DNA of 64,000 nucleotides from positions 249,166 through 313,165 of the forward strand of contig NZ_LT575483.1 of the NCBI RefSeq assembly GCF_900086705.1, given 5' to 3'. This DNA comes from Massilibacillus massiliensis. Its GTDB lineage: Bacteria; Bacillota; Negativicutes; FLKF01. Both the position numbers and the translations under genes were made by a program. This document shows positions 43,272-52,054 of this stretch, one piece after another; the first letter of the stretch is position 1; every line of letters starts with the position of its first letter. The notes beneath the pieces were generated by a model. That model made no database searches. It saw nothing but the letters and a program-made list of their open reading frames with translations, and was not told the origin of the DNA.

Positions 43272-43351
43272 TATGCTTTGCAAAATACATGCATAATTTT
43301 ACGTAATGATTTAGGCACAGATAAAACATATATTTTCAAAGATTTCATCAT
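43271..43351 (-). CDS. spoVM: Candidate SpoVM, 26 residues
   Basis: A 26-codon frame begins MMKSLKIYVLSVPK behind AAGGGGGCG and ends at a terminator. B. subtilis SpoVM is also 26 residues. Setting its K-F-Y-T-I-K-L-P-K-F-L-G-G-I against K-I-Y-V-L-S-V-P-K-S-L-R-K-I here gives matches at Lys, Tyr, Pro, Lys, Leu and Ile in register, with mostly conservative changes elsewhere. SpoVM is an amphipathic helix that marks the curved forespore membrane and recruits SpoIVA, encoded at 50341. The ORF follows the cobalamin adenosyltransferase gene by 58 bases. The two Gly residues of SpoVM are Arg-Lys here. Confidence 0.5.
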   Translation of the reverse strand: MMKSLKIYVLSVPKSLRKIMHVFCKA

Positions 43352-43409
43352 AATCGCCCCCTTATTACACCCACATAGCAAATTTACTATATACTATGTA
43401 ATAAATAAA

Positions 43410-43916
43410 TCATTGGCTACTACTATTTTCCTCTAGGCGCATTAATACAAAACATAAATCAGATAAACGATTTAATACAATAAGAACGTCTTGCGAAATT
43501 TTTTCATTTCTAGCCAAAGTCCAGACTTTACGTTCAGCCCTACGAACCACAGTTCTTGCTAAGTCTAACGCGGCTCCGCCCTTACTATTTCCCGAAATCA
43601 AAAATTTATTTAACGGAGGTAATTTAGAATCTATTTGATCAATCATCGACTCCAAATAAGAAATATGATCTACTGTAATATACTGACCTTCCGAAGTACT
43701 TGCTAATTCCGCCATGAGCGACATATTCATCTCTTGTAATTTATAAATCACTTCTTGAATAAACGTTTTTTCACAAAATGCTCGAGCTAAACCTAGAGCA
43801 GAGTTAATTTCATCAACAGTGCCATATGCATCTACACGTAAAGAATCTTTTTCCACGCGTTCGCCTGTATATAACCCAGTACTTCCATTATCACCAGTTT
43901 TAGTATAAACACTCAT
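43410..43916 (-). CDS. Cob(I)alamin adenosyltransferase, PduO type
   Basis: This 168-residue enzyme transfers the adenosyl group of ATP to cobalamin. It has the N-terminal KTGDNGSTGLYTGERV ATP loop, DAYGTVDEINSALGLAR, and ARTVVRRAERKVW with the Arg residues that bind ATP. No other cobalamin gene is nearby. The family is also called CobO/PduO; which pathway it serves cannot be told from the window. Confidence 0.93.
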   Translation of the reverse strand: MSVYTKTGDNGSTGLYTGERVEKDSLRVDAYGTVDEINSALGLARAFCEKTFIQEVIYKLQEMNMSLMAELASTSEGQYITVDHISYLESMIDQIDSKLPPLNKFLISGNSKGGAALDLARTVVRRAERKVWTLARNEKISQDVLIVLNRLSDLCFVLMRLEENSSSQ

Positions 43917-43944
43917 ATAAGCATCTCCAATAAATTAATAATAA

Positions 43945-44361
43945 TTAAGCAAATATTTCTGCTTCATTAAAAAAAATATGAATTTCACGTTCTGCACTCT
44001 CTTTACTATCAGAAGCATGTACAGCATTACAGCTCATACTTTCCGCAAAATCGGCACGAATTGTTCCTGGTTCTGCTTTCTCAGGATTTGTAGCACCATT
44101 TAGTTTTCTAACTTTACCGATTGCATTCTCGCCACTTAAGACCATAGCAACAATTGGACCTGATGTCATAAACTCTACTAAAGATGGATAAAATGGTTTT
44201 TCAACATGTTCAGCATAATGTTTTGCAGCCAATTCAGGTGTCATCTTCAATAATTTTAGAGCTGTTATTGTTAACTCACTCGCCTCATAACGTTTAATGA
44301 TTTCACCAGTATAATGTTTGCTAAATGCATCTGGTTTGATTAGAACTAAAGTACTTTCCAT
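43945..44361 (-). CDS. ndk: Nucleoside diphosphate kinase
   Basis: This 138-residue enzyme balances nucleoside triphosphate pools by phosphate transfer through the His in SMSCNAVHASDSKESAEREI. It starts STLVLIKPDAFSK and has KLNGATNPEKAEPGTIRADF. The length is normal. It lies 16 bases after the carbonic-anhydrase-like gene. Confidence 0.96.
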   Translation of the reverse strand: MESTLVLIKPDAFSKHYTGEIIKRYEASELTITALKLLKMTPELAAKHYAEHVEKPFYPSLVEFMTSGPIVAMVLSGENAIGKVRKLNGATNPEKAEPGTIRADFAESMSCNAVHASDSKESAEREIHIFFNEAEIFA

Positions 44362-44377
44362 AATAATAAAAATCTCC

Positions 44378-44896
44378 CTACCTTAAAATATATTCTTGCG
44401 CAACTAAATTATAGTTGATTGCAGACTCTTTAATTGCTCTGACTTCTTCATCCGTAAGTGTACGAACAACTTTGCCAGGCGCCCCCATTACCATAGAATT
44501 TGGGGGTATCTCTTTTCTTTCTGTCACGAGTGTTCCTGCGGCAACAATACAATTGTCACCAATCTTACAATACCCTAATAAGATAGCTCCCATACCGATT
44601 AAGCAATTATTGCCTACTGTACATCCATGAACAACTGCATTATGTCCAACAGTGACATAATCCCCTATAATAGCAGGATGATCTCCCATGACATGAACGG
44701 TAGAATTATCTTGAATATTTGTGTATTTTCCAATATGTATACGGTCAATATCTCCTCTTAATACAGAATTAAACCAAATACTTGAACCATGCTCAATTTT
44801 TACATCGCCAATGATGACTACACCATCTGCCACATATACACTACTATCTATCGAAGGTTTTAATGATTTATACGGTACGATACTTTTTTCGTCCAT
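44378..44896 (-). CDS. Gamma-class carbonic anhydrase-like protein
   Basis: This 172-residue protein is a left-handed beta-helix made of hexapeptide repeats (VVIIGDVKIEHGSSIWFNSVLRGD onward). The three zinc His residues appear in STVHVMGDHP and TVGHNAVVHGC. This is the YrdA/PaaY group, of which some members hydrate CO2 and others have no proven activity. Confidence 0.88.
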   Translation of the reverse strand: MDEKSIVPYKSLKPSIDSSVYVADGVVIIGDVKIEHGSSIWFNSVLRGDIDRIHIGKYTNIQDNSTVHVMGDHPAIIGDYVTVGHNAVVHGCTVGNNCLIGMGAILLGYCKIGDNCIVAAGTLVTERKEIPPNSMVMGAPGKVVRTLTDEEVRAIKESAINYNLVAQEYILR

Positions 44897-44983
44897 TACT
44901 TTAACACCTCTTTAAATATTTTCTGTATATTTCATAAACATCAGTTATTACTGTTTCTAATATTATACAATATTCTGATAATA

Positions 44984-45427
44984 CTAATCAACCTTCTTAT
45001 CCAATTCTTTTTTAATTCCTGATAACATTTCCATAGAATTATGATAAATTTTCCTCTTTAAAATAGGATTCATCATTGCCGCAAGCATTGGTATGCCAAA
45101 ATCAAAATTTACGATCAACTTGACATTAACATACTCATTTTCTTGAAATAATGACCATTCCCCATCAAATCTTTTTAAATCTCCCTCTAATTGTTGATAT
45201 GCAATATGAAAATTATCTCGATCAAAACAATCTAATTCCTTCCAATTTATTTCTAGACCGTCCACCTTACTTTTCCATTCCGTTATTGTTGTATCTGGAG
45301 TTCGTTCTAATACCTTTACACTAATTAAATTTTCCATAAAACGCGGATATTGTTCCATATCTTTTATAAACGCATAAACTTTTTCACAATTTCCTTTCAT
45401 TAATAAAGCTGCTTCAACACAAGGCAT
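44984..45427 (-). CDS. SRPBCC (polyketide-cyclase/COQ10-like) protein
   Basis: This 147-residue protein has the helix-grip fold pattern: KVYAFIKDMEQYPRFMENLISVKVLER, TEWKSKVDGLEINWKELDCFD, and a long C-terminal helix. Such proteins bind hydrophobic ligands, and some are aromatases or cyclases. The start at 45427 follows AGGAGGG, which overlaps the end of the aminotransferase gene, so the two are co-translated. A joint role in a small-molecule pathway is inferred. Confidence 0.75.
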   Translation of the reverse strand: MPCVEAALLMKGNCEKVYAFIKDMEQYPRFMENLISVKVLERTPDTTITEWKSKVDGLEINWKELDCFDRDNFHIAYQQLEGDLKRFDGEWSLFQENEYVNVKLIVNFDFGIPMLAAMMNPILKRKIYHNSMEMLSGIKKELDKKVD

Positions 45428-45437
45428 AAAATCCCTC

Positions 45438-46691
45438 CTAAAATTCATCCGTTAATTGACTCGCTTGTTTTACAATATCATGTAATATTTCAGATATATC
45501 ATCAATTATTTCATAAGAGATGATAAACGGCGGCTCAAACCGAATAACTTTAGGATTATTTAAAGTATATGCCACCATAATATGTTGTTTAATGCACTCT
45601 GCCATGATAAACCCACCAAGACCTTCTTCAGTCATCTCAATCCCAATCATTAAGCCTCGCCCTCTAACCTCTTGGATAACTTTTGGATATTCTTCTTTTA
45701 ACGTATTTAACTTGCGCATGAAGTACGCACCTTTTTCAGCAACTTCATATGTAAAATATTCTTTCTTTAATATTTTAATGGTTTCTATTGCAGCAACACA
45801 AGCCAACTGATTGCCACCAAAAGTCGATGTATGTAAAAATGGACTTTCAATATATTTACTCCATATTTCTTCTTTTGCACAAAAAGCCCCGATTGGCATA
45901 ACACCGCCACCCAATGCTTTTGCAACGATCATTATATCGGGAATAACTTGATGAGCATCTACCGCAAACATTTGTCCGGTCCGCCCCAATCCAGTTTGGA
46001 TCTCATCACAAATCAATAAAATATTTTTTTCATCACATAAATTTCTTAATGCAGGAATATATTCTTGCGGTGGCACTATAATCCCACCTTCACCTTGTAT
46101 AGGTTCTATGATAATTGCAGCCGTATTATGATCAATTTCCCGTTCTGCAGCTGCAATATCGCCGAAATCTACATGGACGAAATCTGGAAGTAATGGTTTA
46201 AATGGATCACGAAATAAATCACGCCCCGTAGCAGTAAGTGAACCAAAAGTTTTGCCATGAAATGCATTACGCATAGATATGATTTTGGTTTTCTCGGTAT
46301 GCAATCTAGCTAATTTGAGTGCACCTTCCACAGCTTCCGTTCCGCTATTTACAAAAAAACTATATTTCAATCCTTTAGGTAAAATCTCTGCTAGTAATGA
46401 TGAAAGTTCTGCCAACTTATCATTCAAAAATATTTTACTTGATAATGGTATATAATCTAACTGCCTTTTCACCGCTTCAATAATAGCTTCATTTCGATGA
46501 CCTAAACTAAATACACCATACCCCCCCAAACAATCAATATATCTATTCCCCTTTGTATCAAACACATATATTCCTTTTGAGTAACATTCAATTGTTGCTA
46601 GTCCCATTATTTTAAACAATTTTGCAATGGCTGGATTTACATTCTCTTCATATCTTTTTAATGTTAATTGAGTTAATTCGTCCTTACTCAT
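45438..46691 (-). CDS. Class III aminotransferase (putrescine/ornithine aminotransferase-like)
   Basis: This 417-residue PLP enzyme has GGYGVFSLGHRNEAI, NSGTEAVEGALKLAR, FHGKTFGSLTATGR, EPIQGEGGIIVPP, ICDEIQTGLGRTG and the Schiff-base Lys in MIVAKALGGG. The motifs fit the YgjG/PatA branch, but substrate choice (putrescine, ornithine or another amine) cannot be read from the sequence. It is paired with the SRPBCC gene, not with polyamine genes. Confidence 0.85.
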   Translation of the reverse strand: MSKDELTQLTLKRYEENVNPAIAKLFKIMGLATIECYSKGIYVFDTKGNRYIDCLGGYGVFSLGHRNEAIIEAVKRQLDYIPLSSKIFLNDKLAELSSLLAEILPKGLKYSFFVNSGTEAVEGALKLARLHTEKTKIISMRNAFHGKTFGSLTATGRDLFRDPFKPLLPDFVHVDFGDIAAAEREIDHNTAAIIIEPIQGEGGIIVPPQEYIPALRNLCDEKNILLICDEIQTGLGRTGQMFAVDAHQVIPDIMIVAKALGGGVMPIGAFCAKEEIWSKYIESPFLHTSTFGGNQLACVAAIETIKILKKEYFTYEVAEKGAYFMRKLNTLKEEYPKVIQEVRGRGLMIGIEMTEEGLGGFIMAECIKQHIMVAYTLNNPKVIRFEPPFIISYEIIDDISEILHDIVKQASQLTDEF

Positions 46692-46769
46692 TTCAAACCA
46701 CCTCCGTAAATGCGATACTCTTCTATATCTTACATCGCTATTTTATTACTAAATATTGAAATCTACATT

Positions 46770-47054
46770 TCACAGATTTGTTTTCTTTGTATTAAATAAA
46801 TATCGATTATTCTCATGCGCATTCATATCGATAATGATGATTTCATTTCCGATTTTTTTTATTGCTCGCCAAGGAATCATATGTGCTTTACTCTCTGATA
46901 AAAATGGAAATAACGAATGCTTTGCCGGCAATAAAATAGAACTAATTTTACCGCTTTTCTCATCAAAAAGAAGCTCACATTCATCTACAATATTTAATTT
47001 TACCCCATCATTCATATTGATAATTTCTTTTCCGTACAATTCACTTATTCGCAC
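46770..47054 (-). CDS. YlmC/YmxH-type PRC-barrel sporulation protein
   Basis: This 94-residue protein begins RISELYGKEIINMNDG and has the IPWRAIKKIGNEIIIIDM segment of the YlmC/YmxH family, a single PRC-barrel. These are conserved in spore-formers and expressed during sporulation in some species; the molecular role is unknown. It adjoins a small membrane protein gene with no gap. Confidence 0.85.
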   Translation of the reverse strand: MRISELYGKEIINMNDGVKLNIVDECELLFDEKSGKISSILLPAKHSLFPFLSESKAHMIPWRAIKKIGNEIIIIDMNAHENNRYLFNTKKTNL

Positions 47055-47357
47055 TTATTTCACCCGCTTTATTAAATTTATTATAATCGGTTGCACAATA
47101 GCTAAACTAATTGCTACAAAAGCTAATGGATCCATATCAACAACAAAAAAATTAACTTTTTCTGGTACAGAAATTTTTAAAAATGAAACCAGCATGATTA
47201 GAGATAAATAAATACCTCCTGCAATAGCAATCAATTCTTGAATAGCCAAAGATAAAGGAGAATTTTTTTTCTCCACTTCAAATTCCTTGCGATAATTACA
47301 AGATCTAAGCCAAACTGAATAGCCCAAACAAAAGCAAAATACTATTATAATTCCCAT
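47055..47357 (-). CDS. Small membrane protein
   Basis: This 100-residue protein has three hydrophobic segments (about residues 2-15, 37-60 and 76-94). The linker after the first is charged (NYRKEFEVEKKNSP). It ends directly at the start of the PRC-barrel gene, so the two are one transcription unit. No family is recognised. Confidence 0.6.
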   Translation of the reverse strand: MGIIIVFCFCLGYSVWLRSCNYRKEFEVEKKNSPLSLAIQELIAIAGGIYLSLIMLVSFLKISVPEKVNFFVVDMDPLAFVAISLAIVQPIIINLIKRVK

Positions 47358-47419
47358 ATAAACATATAATACCTCCCAAGGTATATTAATAAATTATATG
47401 AGACACTTCACACTTTATA

Positions 47420-47474
47420 CATAGAAATAAAATAAACAGGCATGACATTCATACCTGTTTATTTTATTTCTATG
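47420..47474 (-). terminator. Terminator of the hom-thrB operon
   Basis: Two exact 21-bp arms (47420-47440 and 47454-47474) begin three bases after the thrB stop codon. The A/T-rich outer parts and CAGG/CCTG core make a strong, bidirectional hairpin. Confidence 0.8.
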
Positions 47475-47477
47475 AAA

Positions 47478-48392
47478 TTATAGGGCTCTTACCCCCTGAT
47501 GATCTATTTTTAGTTCCAAATATTTAGCAGCAATGTTATGTTCTTTAAAAGCGGCAACCATTGCTTCACCAATTTCCTCCACACGATTCGTAGCAAAAGC
47601 AATCAAGCATGGCCCTGCACCACTCAGTACAGCTCCCAAAGCCCCCTGCTCGATTGCAGCTTTCAATACATTTTGCATACCAGGTATTAATTTTTCACGA
47701 TATGGCTGATGAATTCTATCATCTAAAGCACTTCTTAAATGCTCTAATTCACCCTTACAAAGTGCTCCAACTAATAAAGCCGTGTGACTAATATTAAAAA
47801 CTGCATCTTTTATCGATATAGTATCTGGTAAAACTTTTCTTGCAGCTTTCGTAGATAAATTAAAATTAGGAATCGCAACCACTAACTTTAAATCGACTTC
47901 TGGGATAAAAGATAATGTTTTGGCTTGTTGATCTTTCATAAGGCTTAAGGTGATACCTCCAAAGATTGCCGGAGCTACATTATCTGGATGACCTTCTATC
48001 TCCGTTGCCATTTGAAAAATTTCTTGTTTGTCAAAAACATTTCCAATTGCAAGATTGGCCGCCATTAGTCCCGATACAATTGCAGCTGCACTACTCCCAA
48101 GACCTCGAGACAAAGGGATATTATTTAGCATTCTAATATGTGCTCCCTGATATTGCTCTCCCGCTTTTTGCAGAAGCATTTGCATTGATTTCCAAACAAT
48201 ATTACGTTTGTCGCATGGAATACTATTTTTTCCTTCACCAGTAATTTCTACAATAATTTTATTCTCTCTCAATAAAGAAACTTCTAATTCATTATAGATA
48301 TTACAAGCCATTCCAATTGAATCAAATCCAGGACCACAATTGGCAGTCGTTCCGGGCACACGAACTCTAACTGTATTTTCTCCCTTTAACAT
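47478..48392 (-). CDS. thrB: Homoserine kinase
   Basis: This 304-residue GHMP kinase phosphorylates homoserine on the way to threonine. It has VRVPGTTANCGPGFDSIGMA, the ATP loop IPLSRGLGSSAAAIVSGLMAA and the late GAVLSGAGPCLIAF. The start at 48392 is eight bases from the hom stop. No thrC is seen in the window, so the last step is encoded elsewhere. Confidence 0.96.
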   Translation of the reverse strand: MLKGENTVRVRVPGTTANCGPGFDSIGMACNIYNELEVSLLRENKIIVEITGEGKNSIPCDKRNIVWKSMQMLLQKAGEQYQGAHIRMLNNIPLSRGLGSSAAAIVSGLMAANLAIGNVFDKQEIFQMATEIEGHPDNVAPAIFGGITLSLMKDQQAKTLSFIPEVDLKLVVAIPNFNLSTKAARKVLPDTISIKDAVFNISHTALLVGALCKGELEHLRSALDDRIHQPYREKLIPGMQNVLKAAIEQGALGAVLSGAGPCLIAFATNRVEEIGEAMVAAFKEHNIAAKYLELKIDHQGVRAL

Positions 48393-48399
48393 GACACAA

Positions 48400-49698
48400 T
48401 TACGCCTCCTGAGGTGTTTCAACCCTAATAATATTACGAATTTCAGATACAACTGATAAATCCTTAATTGTGGTAGACGCCTTTCTAAGATTTTCTTCTG
48501 CTACATTATGCGTAATCAGCACGATCTCAGCACGATTATTGACTTTCCGCGTTTGAATCACAGAATTTAAGCTAACACCAGACCTGCCAAAAACTCCAGC
48601 AATTGTTGCTAATACTCCTGGTTCATCTTCAACCAATAGTCTTACATAATATGCAGAAGCCGTTTTTTCTATCGGACAAACCTTTCTATGTTCAAAACAA
48701 GTACAACGCACACTACCAACAATATGATTTACAATATTTCTAGCAATATCAATTACATCACCTACCACAGCACTGGCTGTAGGTTTTTCTCCTGCTCCAC
48801 GTCCATAAAACATAGTTTCACCAACTGCATTTCCTTTTACAAAAATTGCATTAAAGACATCACTGACTGCAGCAAGCGGATGTTCTTTAGAAATGAAAAC
48901 TGGATGTACCCTAACATCAACACCATTTTCTCCGCAGTCCTTAGCAATTGCTAATAATTTTATTACATAACCCAATTCACGTGCATACTCAATATCCTCA
49001 GGTGTAATTTTCGTAATACCTTCTACATAAACATCCTCTAACCCAACTCTTGTGTTAAAAGCTATAGACGATAAAATTGTGATTTTACGTGCCGCATCCA
49101 GACCTTCCACATCTGCTGTAGGATCCGCCTCAGCATACCCCTTTTCTTGCGCTTCTGCAAGCACTGCATTATAATCCATTTTCTCATCTGTCATTTTTGT
49201 TAACATATAATTGGTCGTTCCATTTACAATCCCCATTACCTCGGTAATTTTATTTGCAGTTAAGCATTGTTTTAATGGAGTAATAATGGGAATCCCACCA
49301 CCAACACTAGCTTCAAACATAAAATCAACATCATGTTTCTTAGCTGCTTCAAACATTTCGCGACCAAATTTAGCAACAACATCTTTATTCGCAGTTACTA
49401 CATGTTTTCCAGCATTTAACGCACGCAACATATATTCTTTCGCGGGATTTTCTCCTCCCATAACTTCAATCACAATATCAATTTCCTCGTCGTTTATGAT
49501 ATCATTCACGTCTGAAGTTACAGAAAAATCGCCTTCAATCGTACGCTTTTTATTTATATCTCGTACTAAAACTTTTTTTATCTTTACATTTCCCCCAACT
49601 TTTTGAGAGATTTCATATGCATTTTCTTTTAAAACTTTTAAAACGCCTCCACCGACAGTTCCCAATCCAAGCAGTCCGATATTAATATTTTTTTTCAT
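48400..49698 (-). CDS. hom: Homoserine dehydrogenase with ACT domain
   Basis: This 432-residue enzyme reduces aspartate semialdehyde to homoserine. The NAD(P) loop is GLLGLGTVGGGV, the catalytic core has VTANKDVVAKFG, MFEASVGGGIPIITPL, GTTNYMLTKM and GYAEADPTADVEGLDAARK, and a C-terminal ACT domain (about 350-425) should bind threonine for feedback. It lies between the ACT regulator and thrB. Confidence 0.96.
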   Translation of the reverse strand: MKKNINIGLLGLGTVGGGVLKVLKENAYEISQKVGGNVKIKKVLVRDINKKRTIEGDFSVTSDVNDIINDEEIDIVIEVMGGENPAKEYMLRALNAGKHVVTANKDVVAKFGREMFEAAKKHDVDFMFEASVGGGIPIITPLKQCLTANKITEVMGIVNGTTNYMLTKMTDEKMDYNAVLAEAQEKGYAEADPTADVEGLDAARKITILSSIAFNTRVGLEDVYVEGITKITPEDIEYARELGYVIKLLAIAKDCGENGVDVRVHPVFISKEHPLAAVSDVFNAIFVKGNAVGETMFYGRGAGEKPTASAVVGDVIDIARNIVNHIVGSVRCTCFEHRKVCPIEKTASAYYVRLLVEDEPGVLATIAGVFGRSGVSLNSVIQTRKVNNRAEIVLITHNVAEENLRKASTTIKDLSVVSEIRNIIRVETPQEA

Positions 49699-49728
49699 AC
49701 TGTTCAAATCCTTTCCTTCAGGAGGACA

Positions 49729-50175
49729 CTATGCTTGTCCTAATACTTCTAAACGTTTAACACCCTCAACCATTCTCAACTTATCTAATAAAGCTTCTAA
49801 ATCAACAACCAGTTCAGCAGTTTCAATAGAAACCGTAGCATTTGCTACGCCCTGTAACGGAATTCCTTGATTAATTGTTAATACACTTCCAGCATCTGCT
49901 GATATGGTATTTAAAACACGAGATAACACACCTTGCTTATGTTCTAACAATAATGTTAATGTTACTATTTTATCTTGGCTTGCTTCATAAAAAGGAAAAA
50001 CAAAATCTTTATATTTATAATATGCGCTCCGGCTCAATTCCATTTTTTCAACAGCTTCATTAATGGTTTTTGCCTCACCACGTTTTAACATTTCCTTAAC
50101 GCGAATTGTTTTTTTTATTGCTTCTGGTAATATTTCTTCTCTAACTAAAAAAAATCCTGATTGTTGTTTATTCAT
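49729..50175 (-). CDS. ACT-domain regulator, PheB/UPF0735 type
   Basis: This 148-residue protein has an N-terminal helix-turn-helix-like part (KTINEAVEKMELSRSAYYKYKDFVFPF) and a C-terminal ACT domain (about 70-145: VTLTLLLEHKQGVLSRVLNTIS). Proteins of this family were first linked to phenylalanine synthesis, and a B. subtilis relative represses threonine genes. Being first in an operon with hom and thrB, it is probably the threonine-sensing regulator here. Confidence 0.85.
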   Translation of the reverse strand: MNKQQSGFFLVREEILPEAIKKTIRVKEMLKRGEAKTINEAVEKMELSRSAYYKYKDFVFPFYEASQDKIVTLTLLLEHKQGVLSRVLNTISADAGSVLTINQGIPLQGVANATVSIETAELVVDLEALLDKLRMVEGVKRLEVLGQA

Positions 50176-50306
50176 AACGAAACCCTCCGTGTTTTTACAA
50201 TGGATAATAATCTATGTACAGAAGACATTATAACATTATTACTTTACAAATTACAATAGGAAATCCCGATTAAAATTTATGATTTCATATCGTTTTATAG
50301 AAAAAC

Positions 50307-50337
50307 AAGAGGCCGTCTCAAAAGAGACAACCTCTTA
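50307..50337 (-). terminator. Terminator of spoIVA
   Basis: On the minus strand AAGAGG-TGTCTC pairs with GAGACGGCCTCTT around a TTTT loop, followed by GTTTTTC. It begins three bases after the spoIVA stop codon. Confidence 0.8.
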
Positions 50338-50340
50338 TTA

Positions 50341-51819
50341 TTAAAAGATAATACAAATTAACCCGCCGCTTCCATCATTCACAATCTTGGTTAAAGCATC
50401 GCGTAGTTTTATCTGAGCATTTTCAGGCATGCCGGCCAACTTATTTTGAATGCCTTCTCTTACAAGTGAATTTAACGATTTACCAAATAAGTTAGTGCGC
50501 CAAATTCTTTCCGGTTCACCTTCAAATTCTCGCATTAAATACTGAATTAATTCTTCACTTTGTTTCTCTGTACCTAATATTGGCGATATTTCTGCCTGCA
50601 CATCGGTCTTTATAATATGCAACGATGGAGCAGTTGCTTTCAGTCTAACACCAAATTTATTTCCGGTCCGAATAATTTCAGGCTCTTCTAATACCATCTC
50701 ATCTATCTGCGGAGCAACAACAGCATATCCTGTTTCTTTTACCTGTTCTAATGCATCCGCTAATTTATCATATTCTCTTTTTGCAACTGCTAAACTTTGC
50801 ATTAAACGCAGCAAATGGTGTTCCCCACTAACTGTAAATCCAGTTAATTCTTCTATAACTTGATAGAATAAATCACCTCTAGCAGTAATTTCAATTACTG
50901 CTACGCCACTGCCTAAATCCATATCTTGTAAAATAACATCAGCAACAAATTCACAATTTGCCAATTCATCGATCGCACCATCAATATCACGAAGTCTACG
51001 AATTTCTCCAATAACTTCATTAACTGAACTTGTGAATTTTTCCTTTAACCAATGTGTATCACTTAATTCTTCTACCCATTTTGGCAATTCAATATTTACT
51101 TCTTTTACAGGGAACTCATACAATACTTCTTGTAATATTGCATAAATATCTTCACTGCCCAATTTGGCACAATCTACAGGAATTACCGGAACATTATATT
51201 TTCCTTCTAACTCAGCAACTAATTCAAGAGTTTCCATTGCAGTTGGCTTATTTGTATTTATAATCACTAAAAAAGGTTTTTGAAGCTCTTTTAATTCTGA
51301 AATCACACGTTCTTCCGCTTCTATATATTTTTCTCGTTCTAGTTCAGTCACACTGCCATCCGTACTAACAACTAATCCAATCGTAGAATGTTCTGTTATT
51401 ACTTTTTTTGTTCCTATTTCAGCGGCTTCTTGAAAAGGTATTTCTTCTTCAAACCAAGGAGTAAGTACCATACGCGGGACATCTTGCTCCGCATACCCCA
51501 AGGCACCCTCAACAGTATAGCCAACGCAATCAACCATGCGTACTCTCACTGCAACATTATCCTTAATACTTATTTCAACAGCTTCATTTGGAATAAATTT
51601 AGGCTCCGTTGTCATGATTGTTTTTCCAGCAGCACTCTGTGGCAGCTCATCTTTTGCACGTTCTTGTTCATATGGATCCGTAATATTTGGCAAAATCATC
51701 GTTTCCATAAACTTTTTAATAAAAGTTGATTTACCCGTACGTACCGGACCAACAACACCAATATAGATATCTCCCCCAGTACGTTCAGCAATATCTCTAA
51801 ATAAATCAAACTTCTCCAT
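50341..51819 (-). CDS. spoIVA: Stage IV sporulation protein A
   Basis: This 492-residue ATPase polymerises on the forespore surface to form the base of the spore coat. It begins MEKFDLFRDIAERTGGDIYIG, with the nucleotide loop GPVRTGKSTF, the switch MVDCVGYTVEGA, and VISTDGSV-like and INTNKPT motifs of the TRAFAC type. It ends in the conserved GGLICIIF tail that docks on SpoVM. The start at 51819 follows GGGAGGG. It stands alone between two terminators. Confidence 0.97.
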   Translation of the reverse strand: MEKFDLFRDIAERTGGDIYIGVVGPVRTGKSTFIKKFMETMILPNITDPYEQERAKDELPQSAAGKTIMTTEPKFIPNEAVEISIKDNVAVRVRMVDCVGYTVEGALGYAEQDVPRMVLTPWFEEEIPFQEAAEIGTKKVITEHSTIGLVVSTDGSVTELEREKYIEAEERVISELKELQKPFLVIINTNKPTAMETLELVAELEGKYNVPVIPVDCAKLGSEDIYAILQEVLYEFPVKEVNIELPKWVEELSDTHWLKEKFTSSVNEVIGEIRRLRDIDGAIDELANCEFVADVILQDMDLGSGVAVIEITARGDLFYQVIEELTGFTVSGEHHLLRLMQSLAVAKREYDKLADALEQVKETGYAVVAPQIDEMVLEEPEIIRTGNKFGVRLKATAPSLHIIKTDVQAEISPILGTEKQSEELIQYLMREFEGEPERIWRTNLFGKSLNSLVREGIQNKLAGMPENAQIKLRDALTKIVNDGSGGLICIIF

Positions 51820-52007
51820 ATATGTAATCCCTCCCCACACAATAGATAGTTTTTGTGAGCGATCGCCGATTAAACTCCCCCCTCACTTAGATAAACTTAT
51901 TCATACGAGAAGGAAAATAACATGAATGAACTTTTAGCAATGCTCATTAGTCATTAATAAATATATGATGAATCTATCATTCTATGCCCAATATTTTCAT
52001 ATAAAAA

Positions 52008-52050
52008 ATATAAGCATGTATTCATAAAATCATTGAACACATGCTTATAT
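52008..52050 (-). terminator. Terminator after plsY
   Basis: ATATAAGCATGT (52008-52019) and its complement (52039-52050) form a 12-bp stem, with TTTTTTAT following on the minus strand. It begins five bases after the plsY stop. Confidence 0.75.
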
Positions 52051-52054
52051 CAAT

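Noticed and set aside
43352-43409. Sporulation promoter of the SpoVM-like ORF
   Set aside because: CATAGTAT is present on the minus strand, but no good -35 element is at the right distance. The ORF could also be read through from the upstream gene.
43077-43436. 119-residue plus-strand ORF
   Set aside because: It starts within a terminator, runs through a second terminator and antisense to the SpoVM-like ORF, and has no ribosome-binding site.
50176-50306. T-box or riboswitch before the threonine operon
   Set aside because: The leader is short and no T-box sequence, specifier loop or antiterminator pair is visible.
51820-52007. Possible sigma-E promoter of spoIVA
   Set aside because: TCATGTT and a TATGAAT-like box are about 13 bp apart, but the -10 box matches the sigma-E consensus poorly, so it is not listed.
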